64,000 bases of DNA, from positions 62,001 to 126,000 of the forward strand of contig JAFQVM010000005.1 in the NCBI GenBank assembly GCA_017407995.1, in the 5' to 3' direction. This document shows positions 43,155 through 54,638 of the stretch, piece by piece. This stretch comes from Clostridia bacterium. Its GTDB lineage: Bacteria > Bacillota > Clostridia > Oscillospirales > Acutalibacteraceae. The position numbers and the translations under genes were made by a program. Below the pieces are notes generated by a model, which saw only the letters and a program-made list of their open reading frames with translations, was not told where the DNA came from and ran no database searches. Within the stretch, counting starts at the first letter, position 1, and each line of letters begins with the position of its first letter.

Positions 43155-43922
43155 ATGAAGTTCGGTATATGTACAGGTTTGGAAAATGCTCCGCTATTAA
43201 AAACTATGGGATATGATTACATTGAAGGCAGCCTTTCCGGAATAGCTAAGCTTAGCAAAGAACAAATTAAAGAAAACCTAAGAATCCTTAACGATTTGGA
43301 TTTTAAAATGGATGTTACAAATATGTTTTTCCCGGGCGAAATAAATCTTGCAGGAGAAAGCACTGACATAAACAAGGTAAAAGACTATGTATACCGTGCA
43401 TTTGACAATGCAGCTCAGTTTGATGTCAACACCTGCGTGCTCGGCAGCGGAAATGCTCGCCGTATACCTGACGGTTTTGATTACGACAAGGGGTATGCAC
43501 AAGTACTTGAAGCTGTCAGCGCCGCAGGAGAAATTGCACAGGAATATGCAATCACAATAGCCATCGAACCGCTCAACTCACAGGAAACAAACATATTCAC
43601 GACAGTATCCGAAAGTCTTGAAGCCTGCAAAAAAATCAATCTCAAAAATATCTGTGTATTGGCAGACTTATACCATATGTTTGTTGAAAAAGAAGATTTC
43701 TCAATTCTCACTGCCGCAGGCGAAAAGCTTCACCACATTCATTTTTGCAACCCTGTCCAAAGAATATACCCTGAAATCGGTGATGACTACGACTATTCTC
43801 CTTTTGTAGAAGCTTTGAAAAACTATCAAGGAAAGATAAGCATAGAGGCTCGCACCGACAACATAGAAAAAGACGGTATTAAAGCGCTGGAAATCGCAAA
43901 ACAACTGTTCTGCGAAAAATAG
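43155..43922 (+). CDS. sugar phosphate isomerase/epimerase (xylose isomerase-like TIM barrel)
   Basis: A 255-residue AP-endonuclease-2-type TIM barrel (IolE/IolI-like). Metal ligand candidates are the Glu in IAIEPLNSQETN near residue 140, the Asp in VLADLYHMFVE near 172, the His in HHIHFCNP near 194 and the Glu in SIEARTD near 231. ATG 43155 follows AGGAGG. It is nine bases from the large putative glycosidase and is probably its partner in breaking down a sugar or sugar acid. Substrate unknown. Confidence 0.8.
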   Translation: MKFGICTGLENAPLLKTMGYDYIEGSLSGIAKLSKEQIKENLRILNDLDFKMDVTNMFFPGEINLAGESTDINKVKDYVYRAFDNAAQFDVNTCVLGSGNARRIPDGFDYDKGYAQVLEAVSAAGEIAQEYAITIAIEPLNSQETNIFTTVSESLEACKKINLKNICVLADLYHMFVEKEDFSILTAAGEKLHHIHFCNPVQRIYPEIGDDYDYSPFVEALKNYQGKISIEARTDNIEKDGIKALEIAKQLFCEK

Positions 43923-43930
43923 GAGGACAC

Positions 43931-46159
43931 ATGAAATATACATATAAATCTTTTACTGTTTTTGCTAACAGTGACCATGCACAGAAAGCCTGCGATATTT
44001 TCAAAAATGAAATAGAGTCAAGATTAGCAAAGCGCCCTCAAAATGCTGAGAGCGCTGAAAATGCTGATATAGTTTTTTTAACAGATACCGATGCAATCAG
44101 AGATGGATACACCATAAGTCAAGATGATAAAAAACTGACATTTTCTGCTGCAACCGTACGAGGTTTGATTTTTGCCATAGGGCTATTTCTGCGCCGCTCG
44201 GAAATTGAAAACGGTTGTTTAACATTAATCGAAAACATAGGCGGAGAATACCGTCCTGACAAAAGCATAAGAGGTCATCAGCTCGGATACAGAACTACAC
44301 CCAACAGCTACGATGCTTGGGACTTAGAAGATTACAGAAGATACTATATTGACCTGATGTTCTTCGGATGCAATATCGTAGAACATATACCTTATGAGGA
44401 AATCCCTCCGAGAATCAACAAACTGATGAAATATCACCCTGAGGAGTTTTTAATTAAGGCTTCCGAAATCGCAGACGAGTATGACCTCGACGTTTCTCTC
44501 TGGTATCCCAACAACCAAGAACCGATAGACGTAGCATTGGAACACCGTAAGCGTGTTTTTTCAAGAACTCCCAGAATCAATGTTGTTTTTCCTCCCGGAG
44601 GCGACCCCGGAGAATACAATGCCGATGAATTCATTGAACGCTGTCGTCAAAGCTCGAAACTGCTCAAATCAATTCATCCGAACGCCGAGATGTGGCCGTC
44701 TGCACAACAGCCTCACTCCATCCCCGACTGGGGTGAAACACTGATAAAAGAACTCGACAAACTACCCGAAGAGATAGACGGTATAATAACGGGCCCTAAC
44801 CATGCATTCCTTTTAGACGAACTGCGTCGCAGGGTTCCCGAAAAATATCCCATAAGGCTTTATCCCGACATCACTCACAACGTGCGCTGCGAATATCCCG
44901 TCCACTTCAACAGGGATGACTGGCACTATGCCTTAACAACAGGCTTGAGCCGTGAATGTACCAATCCCCGTCCCTCCGAATATCGTCTTATTCACCGCCT
45001 GACACGCAGATATGTGGTAGGCAGTGTAAGCTACTCAGAAGGCATTACGGACGATGTCAACAAATGTGTATGGAGCGACATGGATTTCTTCCCGGATGTT
45101 GATTTGCGTGACACTCTTGAAGACTACTCACGCCTCTATTTTCCGGGACTTCCTGCACAAGAGATTGCCGACCGTATACTCGGACTTGAGCTCAATTGGC
45201 AGACAGACCCTGCGGAAAATCCGGGAATTGATGATAACCTTGCAGGATGGGAAAGTCTCGCTCAACGTTTTCCGCACGCATTAAAACTCTGGAGATTTAA
45301 TCAATGCTTATTCCGTGCAAAATGTGATGCATTCCTTCGGCACAAACGAATCTTTGAAAACAGACTTGTCAAAAAAGCTGTCAAGGAAATCCTTGCAGGA
45401 AATCTTGATGAAGCTAAGCGTATACTCTCAGAACAAGACGATGCTTATGTCATATCTCTTCGTGATGATATCGAAAGAATCGCACAGGAACTGTTTGAGC
45501 AGATTGGTCTGCAAAGCGATATCGAACGTTACGGAGCAAACAACTGGGAACGTGGTGCCGTTCTTGAAACCATAGATTTACCCATAACAGACCGCCCGTG
45601 GCTTTTAAACCGCTTTGAACAGGCACAAAATCTCAGCGATGCTCAACGCACAGCATATATGCAAAGAGCCGTCAATCGCAACAAGGTAGACAGCGATGAG
45701 TACTACTTCTCAGTTGCAGAGCACGGTTTGGATGTTCTTGGCTGCCCTCAGGAGGGAGAAATCTATATGAACTTCCAGGGTGACCGACCCGATATAAATA
45801 ACGGCACCCTGCCCACCTGTCTGTTCAAGGTTTATGACAATCTTCAGCTACGCTGTAAGCTCGGCGGCTTCAAGTATGACACCGACTATGAACTTAAGGT
45901 AACTTACAAGCAAAAGAAAAATCCTGATATAGAACATCTTACAGTAACCGCCAACGGCAATGTTGTATATGACGGACCCCATTTTGGGCAGACCGATGAA
46001 GCTTTTGATAAAGAAATGCTGCCCGACGGCTTTCAGAGCGCCGTTTATCAGCTTCCTGCAGAAGTTTTTCAAAATGGCTGCATCGAACTTGTAATCTCTG
46101 AAAACACCGAAGGCGTTATGATAAGCGAATTTAGAATTATAAAGAAAAAACTTAGTTAA
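43931..46159 (+). CDS. large putative glycoside hydrolase of unrecognised family
   Basis: A 742-residue protein with no signal peptide. Residues 1-105 look like the small alpha/beta domain that precedes the barrel in GH20/GH67/GH84 enzymes (TISQDDKKLTFSAATVRGLIFAIGLFL). From about residue 112 a TIM barrel seems to start (RGHQLGYRTTPNSYDAWD, with FFGCNIVEHIP), followed by a helical region (450-590) and a C-terminal beta domain (620-742, MNFQGDRPDINNG). Carboxylates in SLWYPNNQEP and AEMWPSAQQP are possible catalytic sites. I cannot assign a family; alpha-glucuronidase- or hexosaminidase-like activity is possible. It forms an operon with the isomerase. Confidence 0.5.
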   Translation: MKYTYKSFTVFANSDHAQKACDIFKNEIESRLAKRPQNAESAENADIVFLTDTDAIRDGYTISQDDKKLTFSAATVRGLIFAIGLFLRRSEIENGCLTLIENIGGEYRPDKSIRGHQLGYRTTPNSYDAWDLEDYRRYYIDLMFFGCNIVEHIPYEEIPPRINKLMKYHPEEFLIKASEIADEYDLDVSLWYPNNQEPIDVALEHRKRVFSRTPRINVVFPPGGDPGEYNADEFIERCRQSSKLLKSIHPNAEMWPSAQQPHSIPDWGETLIKELDKLPEEIDGIITGPNHAFLLDELRRRVPEKYPIRLYPDITHNVRCEYPVHFNRDDWHYALTTGLSRECTNPRPSEYRLIHRLTRRYVVGSVSYSEGITDDVNKCVWSDMDFFPDVDLRDTLEDYSRLYFPGLPAQEIADRILGLELNWQTDPAENPGIDDNLAGWESLAQRFPHALKLWRFNQCLFRAKCDAFLRHKRIFENRLVKKAVKEILAGNLDEAKRILSEQDDAYVISLRDDIERIAQELFEQIGLQSDIERYGANNWERGAVLETIDLPITDRPWLLNRFEQAQNLSDAQRTAYMQRAVNRNKVDSDEYYFSVAEHGLDVLGCPQEGEIYMNFQGDRPDINNGTLPTCLFKVYDNLQLRCKLGGFKYDTDYELKVTYKQKKNPDIEHLTVTANGNVVYDGPHFGQTDEAFDKEMLPDGFQSAVYQLPAEVFQNGCIELVISENTEGVMISEFRIIKKKLS

Positions 46160-46218
46160 TATTGCCAATTGTACTGCAAATTATTAGTAAAAAAAGCTAT
46201 GGAGTATTTCCATATTTT

Positions 46219-46247
46219 TTGTTACAATTAGTATATTGTAATATTAT
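46219..46247 (+). promoter_or_regulatory. sigma-A promoter of the secreted protein genes
   Basis: TTGTTA and TATTAT with a 17-base spacer, 43 bases before the ATG. Confidence 0.65.
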
Positions 46248-46290
46248 ATTAGATTAAAACATCTAAAATGAACAAAGGAGAACGACCGAA

Positions 46291-47448
46291 ATGAAAAAAC
46301 TTCTTGCAACCCTTTTTACTGTAACTCTTATCCTCATATGCGCAGCTATACCCGCTTGTGCTGCTGAGACTCAGGAGGAATTGCCTCCCGCAACAGCACC
46401 AAACTTTTTCGGAACCTTAAACAACGTTTTTAATTATTTTTTTGACTTCATGGAAAACTTATTTGTTCCGGAGCAAGAGAAGCCTGCCCTTGTTGCTCAG
46501 GATGGCAAAGAAAATGATATTGTTATCGACAGAGAAAAAAATATTGTTTACGGTTTCCATGGCCGTCTCAGAGTCCACACAGTCGGCGATTTCATTAAGG
46601 TAAGCAACGAAGAGCTTGGCAGACTTGAATTTGTTCAAAAATATAATAATAGAATCGGCTCAGGCGATAAAGTAAATGTTGTTGACAACAAAACAAACGA
46701 AACAGTCGAGTCTTTTACTATTGTTTACTTTGGCGATGTTAACGGAGACGGCGTTTGTAATGTAATGGATGACATAACAGTCAGACAAGAAGCTGATGGT
46801 GAAACCTCTTGGAGTGACCCCGACTCTCCTGATTACTGCTATTGGATGTTTTTAGCTGCTGATTTAGATAAAGACGGTGTTATCACCGAGGAAGATGAGC
46901 AACTTATTGTGAGGTGCGTTGTGGGTGCTGTTAGAGTTGACCAGGCTACTGGTACTGTTATGACCACCAACCTTTGTCTTGTAGCACAACTCGGCAAAGA
47001 AGATACTGTTGTTGTTGACACTGAAAACAAAGTAGTTTACGGAATAACACGTGGAGCTAAAAGTCTTGACGATTTTGTTAAAGTAGGCAACAGAGACAAA
47101 GGCAAACTTGAATTCGTTCAAAAATTCAGCAACAGAATCAGCTCAGGTGATAAAATAAATGTTATAGATAGCAAAACCAATGAAATTTCTGAGACCTATA
47201 CTGTTGTAATTTTTGGCGATGTTCACGAAAATGGTAGATATTGTTTTACGGACATAAAAGCAATTTTAAGAGAAGCTGCAGGTAAAACTTCTTGGAGTGA
47301 CCCCGATTCTGCAGATTACTGCTATTGGAAAACCTTGGCTGCTGACTTAGACAAGGACGGCATTGTTACTATAAAAGACTATAACCTTATGAAGAAATGT
47401 ATCTTTGGATTTAAAAAAGTTAATCAGACCACAGGTGAGATTATCTAA
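46291..47448 (+). CDS. secreted protein with two dockerin-like modules
   Basis: A 385-residue secreted protein. Signal peptide residues 1-24 (ending ACAA). Two repeats of an about 160-residue module follow, each with a short beta segment (DIVIDREKNIVYGF), KLEFVQKF-N-RISSGDKINV, an FGDV calcium-loop segment and a second loop DLDKDG. The first module has a canonical loop DVNGDGVCN resembling dockerin type I; in the second it is DVHENGRYC. SWSDPDS-DYCYW between the loops replaces the usual dockerin linker. Function unknown; calcium binding is inferred. Paralogous to the next gene. Confidence 0.75.
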   Translation: MKKLLATLFTVTLILICAAIPACAAETQEELPPATAPNFFGTLNNVFNYFFDFMENLFVPEQEKPALVAQDGKENDIVIDREKNIVYGFHGRLRVHTVGDFIKVSNEELGRLEFVQKYNNRIGSGDKVNVVDNKTNETVESFTIVYFGDVNGDGVCNVMDDITVRQEADGETSWSDPDSPDYCYWMFLAADLDKDGVITEEDEQLIVRCVVGAVRVDQATGTVMTTNLCLVAQLGKEDTVVVDTENKVVYGITRGAKSLDDFVKVGNRDKGKLEFVQKFSNRISSGDKINVIDSKTNEISETYTVVIFGDVHENGRYCFTDIKAILREAAGKTSWSDPDSADYCYWKTLAADLDKDGIVTIKDYNLMKKCIFGFKKVNQTTGEII

Positions 47449-47485
47449 CAATAGATTTTATTTATAAAATCAAGGAGTGAAAAAA

Positions 47486-48679
47486 ATGAAAAAGCTTATC
47501 GCAATCATTCTTACCGTAACTCTTGTCTTCTCATGTGCAGCTATACCCGCTTGTGCTGCTGAGGCTCAGGAGTCATCTCCCTCAACATCATATTTTGAGA
47601 CAATAGGTAACATTTTTAAAATAGCTATAAAATACGTCTATAACTTTATAGCGGGAGTAAGTAACCTTATTGAGGATATAGTTACTCCTGACGAAAAAGT
47701 TAAGCCCGCTCTTGTAGCACAGGATGGCAAAGAGGACACTGTTGTTATTGATAGGAAAAACAATGTCATTTATGGCTTGAAGCTCGGTCTCAGAATAGAA
47801 AATGTCGGCGATTTTGTTAAAGTTAACGATGATGAGATTGGCAAACTTACCTTTGTACAGAGATTCGGTAACAGAATCAGCTGCGGCGATACAATAAATG
47901 TTATCGACAAAGAAACCAACGAGGTTATTGAATCTTTCACTGTTGTCATTTTCAGCGACGTTTACAACAATGGCACATGTAACGTCATGGACCAGATTTA
48001 CGTAGAACATGAAGCTGAAGGCAAAACCTCATGGAGTGACCCCAAGTCTCCCGATTACTGCTACTGGAGAACTTTAGCTGCCGACTTGGATAAAGACGGC
48101 GTTATAACTGACAATGATGCTCTTCTTATACTCATGTGCGTTATGGGACAAATCGATGTTGACCAGACCACAGGTAAGGTTATAACACCTGACCTTCGTC
48201 TTACACCCAAAAACGGCAAAGAGGACACTGTTGTTATTGACAGAGAGAATAATATTATTTACGGTTTAAAACTTGGTTTGAGAATAGAAAATATCGGCGA
48301 TTTTGTTAAGGTCAATTATTCCTATTTCGGCAAGCTCGATTTTGTACAGAGATTTGACAATAGAATCAGCTCAGGTGACAAGATAAATGTTGTCGACAAG
48401 GAGACCAATGAGGTTATTGAATCTTTCACTGTTGTCATTTTCAGCGACGTTTACAACAATGGCACATGTAATGTCATGGACCAGATTTACGTGGAACGTG
48501 AAGCTGAAGGCAAAACCTCATGGAGTGACCCCAAGTCTCCCGATTACTGCTACTGGAGAACTTTAGCTGCCGACTTAGATAAAGATGGCGTTATAACTGA
48601 CAATGATGTAATTCTTATAACACAGTGCAACTTGGGCTCAATCGATGTAAATCAGACCACTGGTGAGATTATTAAATAA
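47486..48679 (+). CDS. secreted protein with two dockerin-like modules (paralogue)
   Basis: A 397-residue paralogue of the preceding protein with a signal peptide (residues 1-24), a longer helical segment (35-65) and the same two-module architecture. Here the first calcium loop of both modules reads DVYNNGTCN, lacking acidic ligands, while the second loop DLDKDG is intact. The modules are related at DNA level by an exact 489-base offset. The ATG at 47486 is preferred to the GTG at 47477, since AAGGAG abuts the latter. Thirty-seven bases follow the first gene, so both share a transcript ending at 48745. Confidence 0.75.
   Translation: MKKLIAIILTVTLVFSCAAIPACAAEAQESSPSTSYFETIGNIFKIAIKYVYNFIAGVSNLIEDIVTPDEKVKPALVAQDGKEDTVVIDRKNNVIYGLKLGLRIENVGDFVKVNDDEIGKLTFVQRFGNRISCGDTINVIDKETNEVIESFTVVIFSDVYNNGTCNVMDQIYVEHEAEGKTSWSDPKSPDYCYWRTLAADLDKDGVITDNDALLILMCVMGQIDVDQTTGKVITPDLRLTPKNGKEDTVVIDRENNIIYGLKLGLRIENIGDFVKVNYSYFGKLDFVQRFDNRISSGDKINVVDKETNEVIESFTVVIFSDVYNNGTCNVMDQIYVEREAEGKTSWSDPKSPDYCYWRTLAADLDKDGVITDNDVILITQCNLGSIDVNQTTGEIIK
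47732..48119 (+). repeat. internal module repeat, copy 1
   Basis: First copy of a 489-base-period tandem repeat inside the second secreted-protein gene. Over 47924-48118 it differs from copy 2 at five positions only. Confidence 0.8.
48221..48608 (+). repeat. internal module repeat, copy 2
   Basis: Second copy, offset exactly 489 bases (163 codons) from copy 1. The 5' part is diverged while the 3' 195 bases are nearly identical. Confidence 0.8.
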
Positions 48680-48701
48680 TAAAATATTTAGGGTTATACA
48701 A

Positions 48702-48745
48702 AAAACCGTGTACAGTCTTTTGACTGCGCACGGTTTTAATTTTTG
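48702..48745 (+). terminator. terminator of the secreted protein genes
   Basis: Stem AAAACCGTG/CACGGTTTT with a TA/CG internal mismatch and an inner CAGTC/GACTG stem, then AATTTTT. Confidence 0.8.
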
Positions 48746-48770
48746 CCGACAAACTAAACACATAATACAT

Positions 48771-48799
48771 TTGACTTTAATTGGCATATGTTGTATTAT
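48771..48799 (+). promoter_or_regulatory. sigma-A promoter of the chromate transporter genes
   Basis: TTGACT and TATTAT with a 17-base spacer, 24 bases before the chosen ATG. Confidence 0.7.
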
Positions 48800-48823
48800 T
48801 ATCAGCGAAAACGAGGTGTTAAA

Positions 48824-49369
48824 ATGGGCAAAGATTTATGGGCACTTGTTGTGTCCTTTTTCAAAATCGGTATAATGACCTTCGGTGGCGGATATGCTAT
48901 GCTGCCTATGCTCCAACGTGAGTTAGTCGAAAACAAAAAATGGGTCACAGAAGAAGAAATCCTAAACTACTTTGCAATAGGCCAGTGTACACCCGGTGTT
49001 ATCGCCGTTAACACTGCTACCTTTGTCGGCTATAAAATACGCAAAATTCCCGGTGCAATTTTTGCGACTGTCGGAGTTGTTCTTCCGTCAGTTATTATCA
49101 TAACTGTTATTGCGGCCATACTGAGCAACTTCGCCCACATTCCTGTTGTTCAACACGCTTTTGCAGGCATACGCATAGCCGTAAGCGCACTGATTGTAGC
49201 CTCGGTCATTAAATTAATTAAAACAAATGTTAAGAATCTGCCCCAAATCATAATTGCTGTTGCAGCTTTTATTCTTGTTGCAGTCCTCGGACAGAACCCT
49301 GTTTTTGCAGTTATAGGTGCTGCTGTCGCAGGGCTTTGTCTCGGAAAGTGGGGTGAGCGCAAGAAATGA
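48824..49369 (+). CDS. chromate transporter, first half (short-chain CHR)
   Basis: A 181-residue short-chain CHR (PF02417) membrane protein with the hallmark FFKIGIMTFGGGYAMLPMLQRE and the partner motif QCTPGVIAVNTATFVGY near residue 58. About five hydrophobic segments. It forms a two-gene transporter with the next gene, overlapping it by four bases. Chromate is the named substrate, but sulfate-like anions are likely in vivo. The start at 48824 follows GAGGTG; upstream in-frame codons lie in the promoter. Confidence 0.85.
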   Translation: MGKDLWALVVSFFKIGIMTFGGGYAMLPMLQRELVENKKWVTEEEILNYFAIGQCTPGVIAVNTATFVGYKIRKIPGAIFATVGVVLPSVIIITVIAAILSNFAHIPVVQHAFAGIRIAVSALIVASVIKLIKTNVKNLPQIIIAVAAFILVAVLGQNPVFAVIGAAVAGLCLGKWGERKK

Positions 49370-49941
49370 CTTATTTATTGATTTTCTGGGAGTTCTTTAA
49401 AACAGGTCTTTTCGCTGTCGGCGGCGGTCTTGCTACACTCCCCTTCTTAACTCAGATGTCCCAAACACACCCCGATTGGTTTACTACCGAGATGCTCACC
49501 GATATGATTGCTGTATCAGAATCCACTCCCGGTCCCATAGGCGTTAACATGGCGACATACGTCGGATTCACAGTCGCAGGCGTTCCAGGCGCAATCATCG
49601 CTACCTGTTCACTTGTGCTGCCATCCTTGATAATTATCACAATCATTGCGGGAATGCTTGAGAAATACACAAACAACAAGTATGTTCAGTGGGTTTTCAG
49701 CGGTCTGCGCCCCGCAGTTACAGGCTTGATTGCTGCAGCAGGATACTCTGTCATTAAGCTCTCAATAATGGTACCCGATGCAGTTTTCAATTGGAAAGCA
49801 CCATGGGCAATATTTGATTGGAAATGCGTTTTAATATTTGCTGTATTTGTCGTTCTCACGCAGCTCAAATGGACTAAAAAGCTGCATCCGATAATCTTTA
49901 TTGCCGCAGCAGCAGTGCTCGGAATTGTTTTAGGATTATAA
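49366..49941 (+). CDS. chromate transporter, second half (short-chain CHR)
   Basis: A 191-residue partner of the preceding protein: LIFWEFFKTGLFAVGGGLATLP at the N-terminus (given from residue 5) and SESTPGPIGVNMATYVGF near residue 47. Six hydrophobic stretches follow. The two short chains form an antiparallel pair in this family. It ends at a bidirectional terminator. Confidence 0.85.
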   Translation: MTYLLIFWEFFKTGLFAVGGGLATLPFLTQMSQTHPDWFTTEMLTDMIAVSESTPGPIGVNMATYVGFTVAGVPGAIIATCSLVLPSLIIITIIAGMLEKYTNNKYVQWVFSGLRPAVTGLIAAAGYSVIKLSIMVPDAVFNWKAPWAIFDWKCVLIFAVFVVLTQLKWTKKLHPIIFIAAAAVLGIVLGL

Positions 49942-49942
49942 T

Positions 49943-49971
49943 AAAAGCTCTCTGCTGTGCAGAGAGCTTTT
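49943..49971. terminator. bidirectional terminator between chromate transporter and murE
   Basis: Perfect 13-bp stem AAAAGCTCTCTGC/GCAGAGAGCTTTT with a TGT loop. Confidence 0.85.
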
Positions 49972-49974
49972 ACT

Positions 49975-51450
49975 TTATTTACACATATTGTGACGCTTCA
50001 TGTAGTCATGGATACAGTCAAGTTCATTGAAATAGAACTTCTTACCGCCTACTTTCATAAAACGTTCATTTCCTTTTCCGAGAAGCAACAATATATCGCC
50101 CTTTTGCATATTATCTAAGGCATAGTCAATAGCCTTTGCACGGTCGGGAATTTTGACGTATTTACCCGCTCCGCCTGCCTGTTCGATATATCCCGCTATC
50201 TCATCAAGAATTGCATTCTCGTCCTCTGTATCGGGGTCCTCGTTTGTAAGAATTGAGAAATCGCTCATCTTACCGCTGATAAGACCTATCTCCTTACGGC
50301 GAACCTGTGCCTTGCCGCCTGCAGAACCGAAAAGACTGATAATCCTGTTGGGCTTATATATTCTCATTGTTTCAAGAATATTTTCAAAGCTGATACCGTT
50401 GTGTGCATAGTCGATAATTACATCATAGTCATCGCTGACACGCACTATCTCCACTCTGCCACAGACGGAAACACTCTTAAGTGCCTGCTGTATTGCACAA
50501 ACAGGAACATCCATTTTTCTAAGCAGGGCTATCGCCGCAAGGGCATTATATACACTGAAGAATCCCGGCATGCTGACCTCAGCGTGCCATTTTTCATCCG
50601 TTTTGCTCACACAGTCAAAGGCTATACCCAAAAATCCCGGACGGCGCAGACACTCGATATTCTCAGCATAGCAATCTGCATTCTCGCTAAGACCAAAGCT
50701 CAAAACTTCACCCTTTGATGCGGCGGCAATATCATCATAAAATGCATCATCAATATTAGCAATAGTAATATCGCTGCGTGAATAGAGCTGCTTTTTCCAA
50801 TATGCATACTCCTCAAAGCTGCGGTGTTCGCCTCCGCCGATATGGTCCGGAGACAGATTTGTAAATATGCCCGCATAAAAGTCTATACAGTCCACTCGGC
50901 TCATTTTGAGTCCGAGCGAAGAAACTTCAAGACACACAGCCTCACAACCATTATCCGCCATAAGGCGCAGAATCTTCTGCACCTCGTACGACTCCGGAGT
51001 TGTGTTCTCTGTAGGCACCTCGGTATCATCAAAAAATGCGCCGATTGTACCGATAACACCCGTCTTTATTCCGCAGTTTTCAAGAGCTGAGCGCACGATA
51101 TATGTGACAGTTGTTTTTCCCTTTGTACCCGTCACGCCGATTATCTTCATCTCTCTTGCAGGGTGACCAAAGAAGTTGGCACTCATTGCAGCAAGGTCAA
51201 AGCGTGCATTGGTACTCTTGACAACTACAGCATCTGCAGGAAGGTCAAGGTCGTCCTCAGCCAGAAAAGCTCTGCAACCCAGCTCATACGCAGACGGAGC
51301 AAATTTGTGACCGTCAGTTTTTTCTCCCTTTATGCACACAAATATAGTCCCCTCATGGGCCTTGCGGGAATCATAAACAATATCTTTAATATCAACCTGA
51401 GGATATTCACCCACAGCAGTTGTGCCGTTGAGCAGCTCTTTTAATAACAT
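49975..51450 (-). CDS. murE: MurE-type UDP-MurNAc-tripeptide ligase
   Basis: Cytoplasmic ATP-dependent ligase that adds the third stem residue to UDP-MurNAc-L-Ala-D-Glu. 491 residues: N-terminal UMP-binding domain, GVTGTKGKTTVTYI near residue 108, NTTPESYEVQ near 150, SPDHIGGGEH, and the C-terminal ligase domain. The amino-acid-specifying motif, DNPR in meso-DAP enzymes, reads TNEDPDTED here, lacking the Arg that holds DAP. It may be a second, differently specific MurE or a divergent one; a ddh gene nearby implies DAP is made. It starts one base after the lacZ stop, with the ribosome site CAGGAG inside lacZ. Confidence 0.8.
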   Translation of the reverse strand: MLLKELLNGTTAVGEYPQVDIKDIVYDSRKAHEGTIFVCIKGEKTDGHKFAPSAYELGCRAFLAEDDLDLPADAVVVKSTNARFDLAAMSANFFGHPAREMKIIGVTGTKGKTTVTYIVRSALENCGIKTGVIGTIGAFFDDTEVPTENTTPESYEVQKILRLMADNGCEAVCLEVSSLGLKMSRVDCIDFYAGIFTNLSPDHIGGGEHRSFEEYAYWKKQLYSRSDITIANIDDAFYDDIAAASKGEVLSFGLSENADCYAENIECLRRPGFLGIAFDCVSKTDEKWHAEVSMPGFFSVYNALAAIALLRKMDVPVCAIQQALKSVSVCGRVEIVRVSDDYDVIIDYAHNGISFENILETMRIYKPNRIISLFGSAGGKAQVRRKEIGLISGKMSDFSILTNEDPDTEDENAILDEIAGYIEQAGGAGKYVKIPDRAKAIDYALDNMQKGDILLLLGKGNERFMKVGGKKFYFNELDCIHDYMKRHNMCK

Positions 51451-51451
51451 A

Positions 51452-54538
<3,087 letters not shown>

Positions 54539-54592
54539 CACAAACAACACCCTGATTGATATAAAATTAAAATAAAAAGGTTCTTTAAAACA

Positions 54593-54626
54593 ACAAAAAA
54601 TAAGCGGCTCACAAATGTGAGCCGCT
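54593..54626 (-). terminator. terminator of the SDR gene
   Basis: Perfect 11-bp stem AGCGGCTCACA/TGTGAGCCGCT with a 2-base centre, followed on the minus strand by TATTTTTTG. Confidence 0.85.
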
Positions 54627-54638
54627 GTCTTTATGTAC

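Noticed and set aside
46291..48679. Cellulosome scaffold components
   Set aside because: The dockerin-like modules are degenerate, and no cohesin or secreted hydrolase is nearby.
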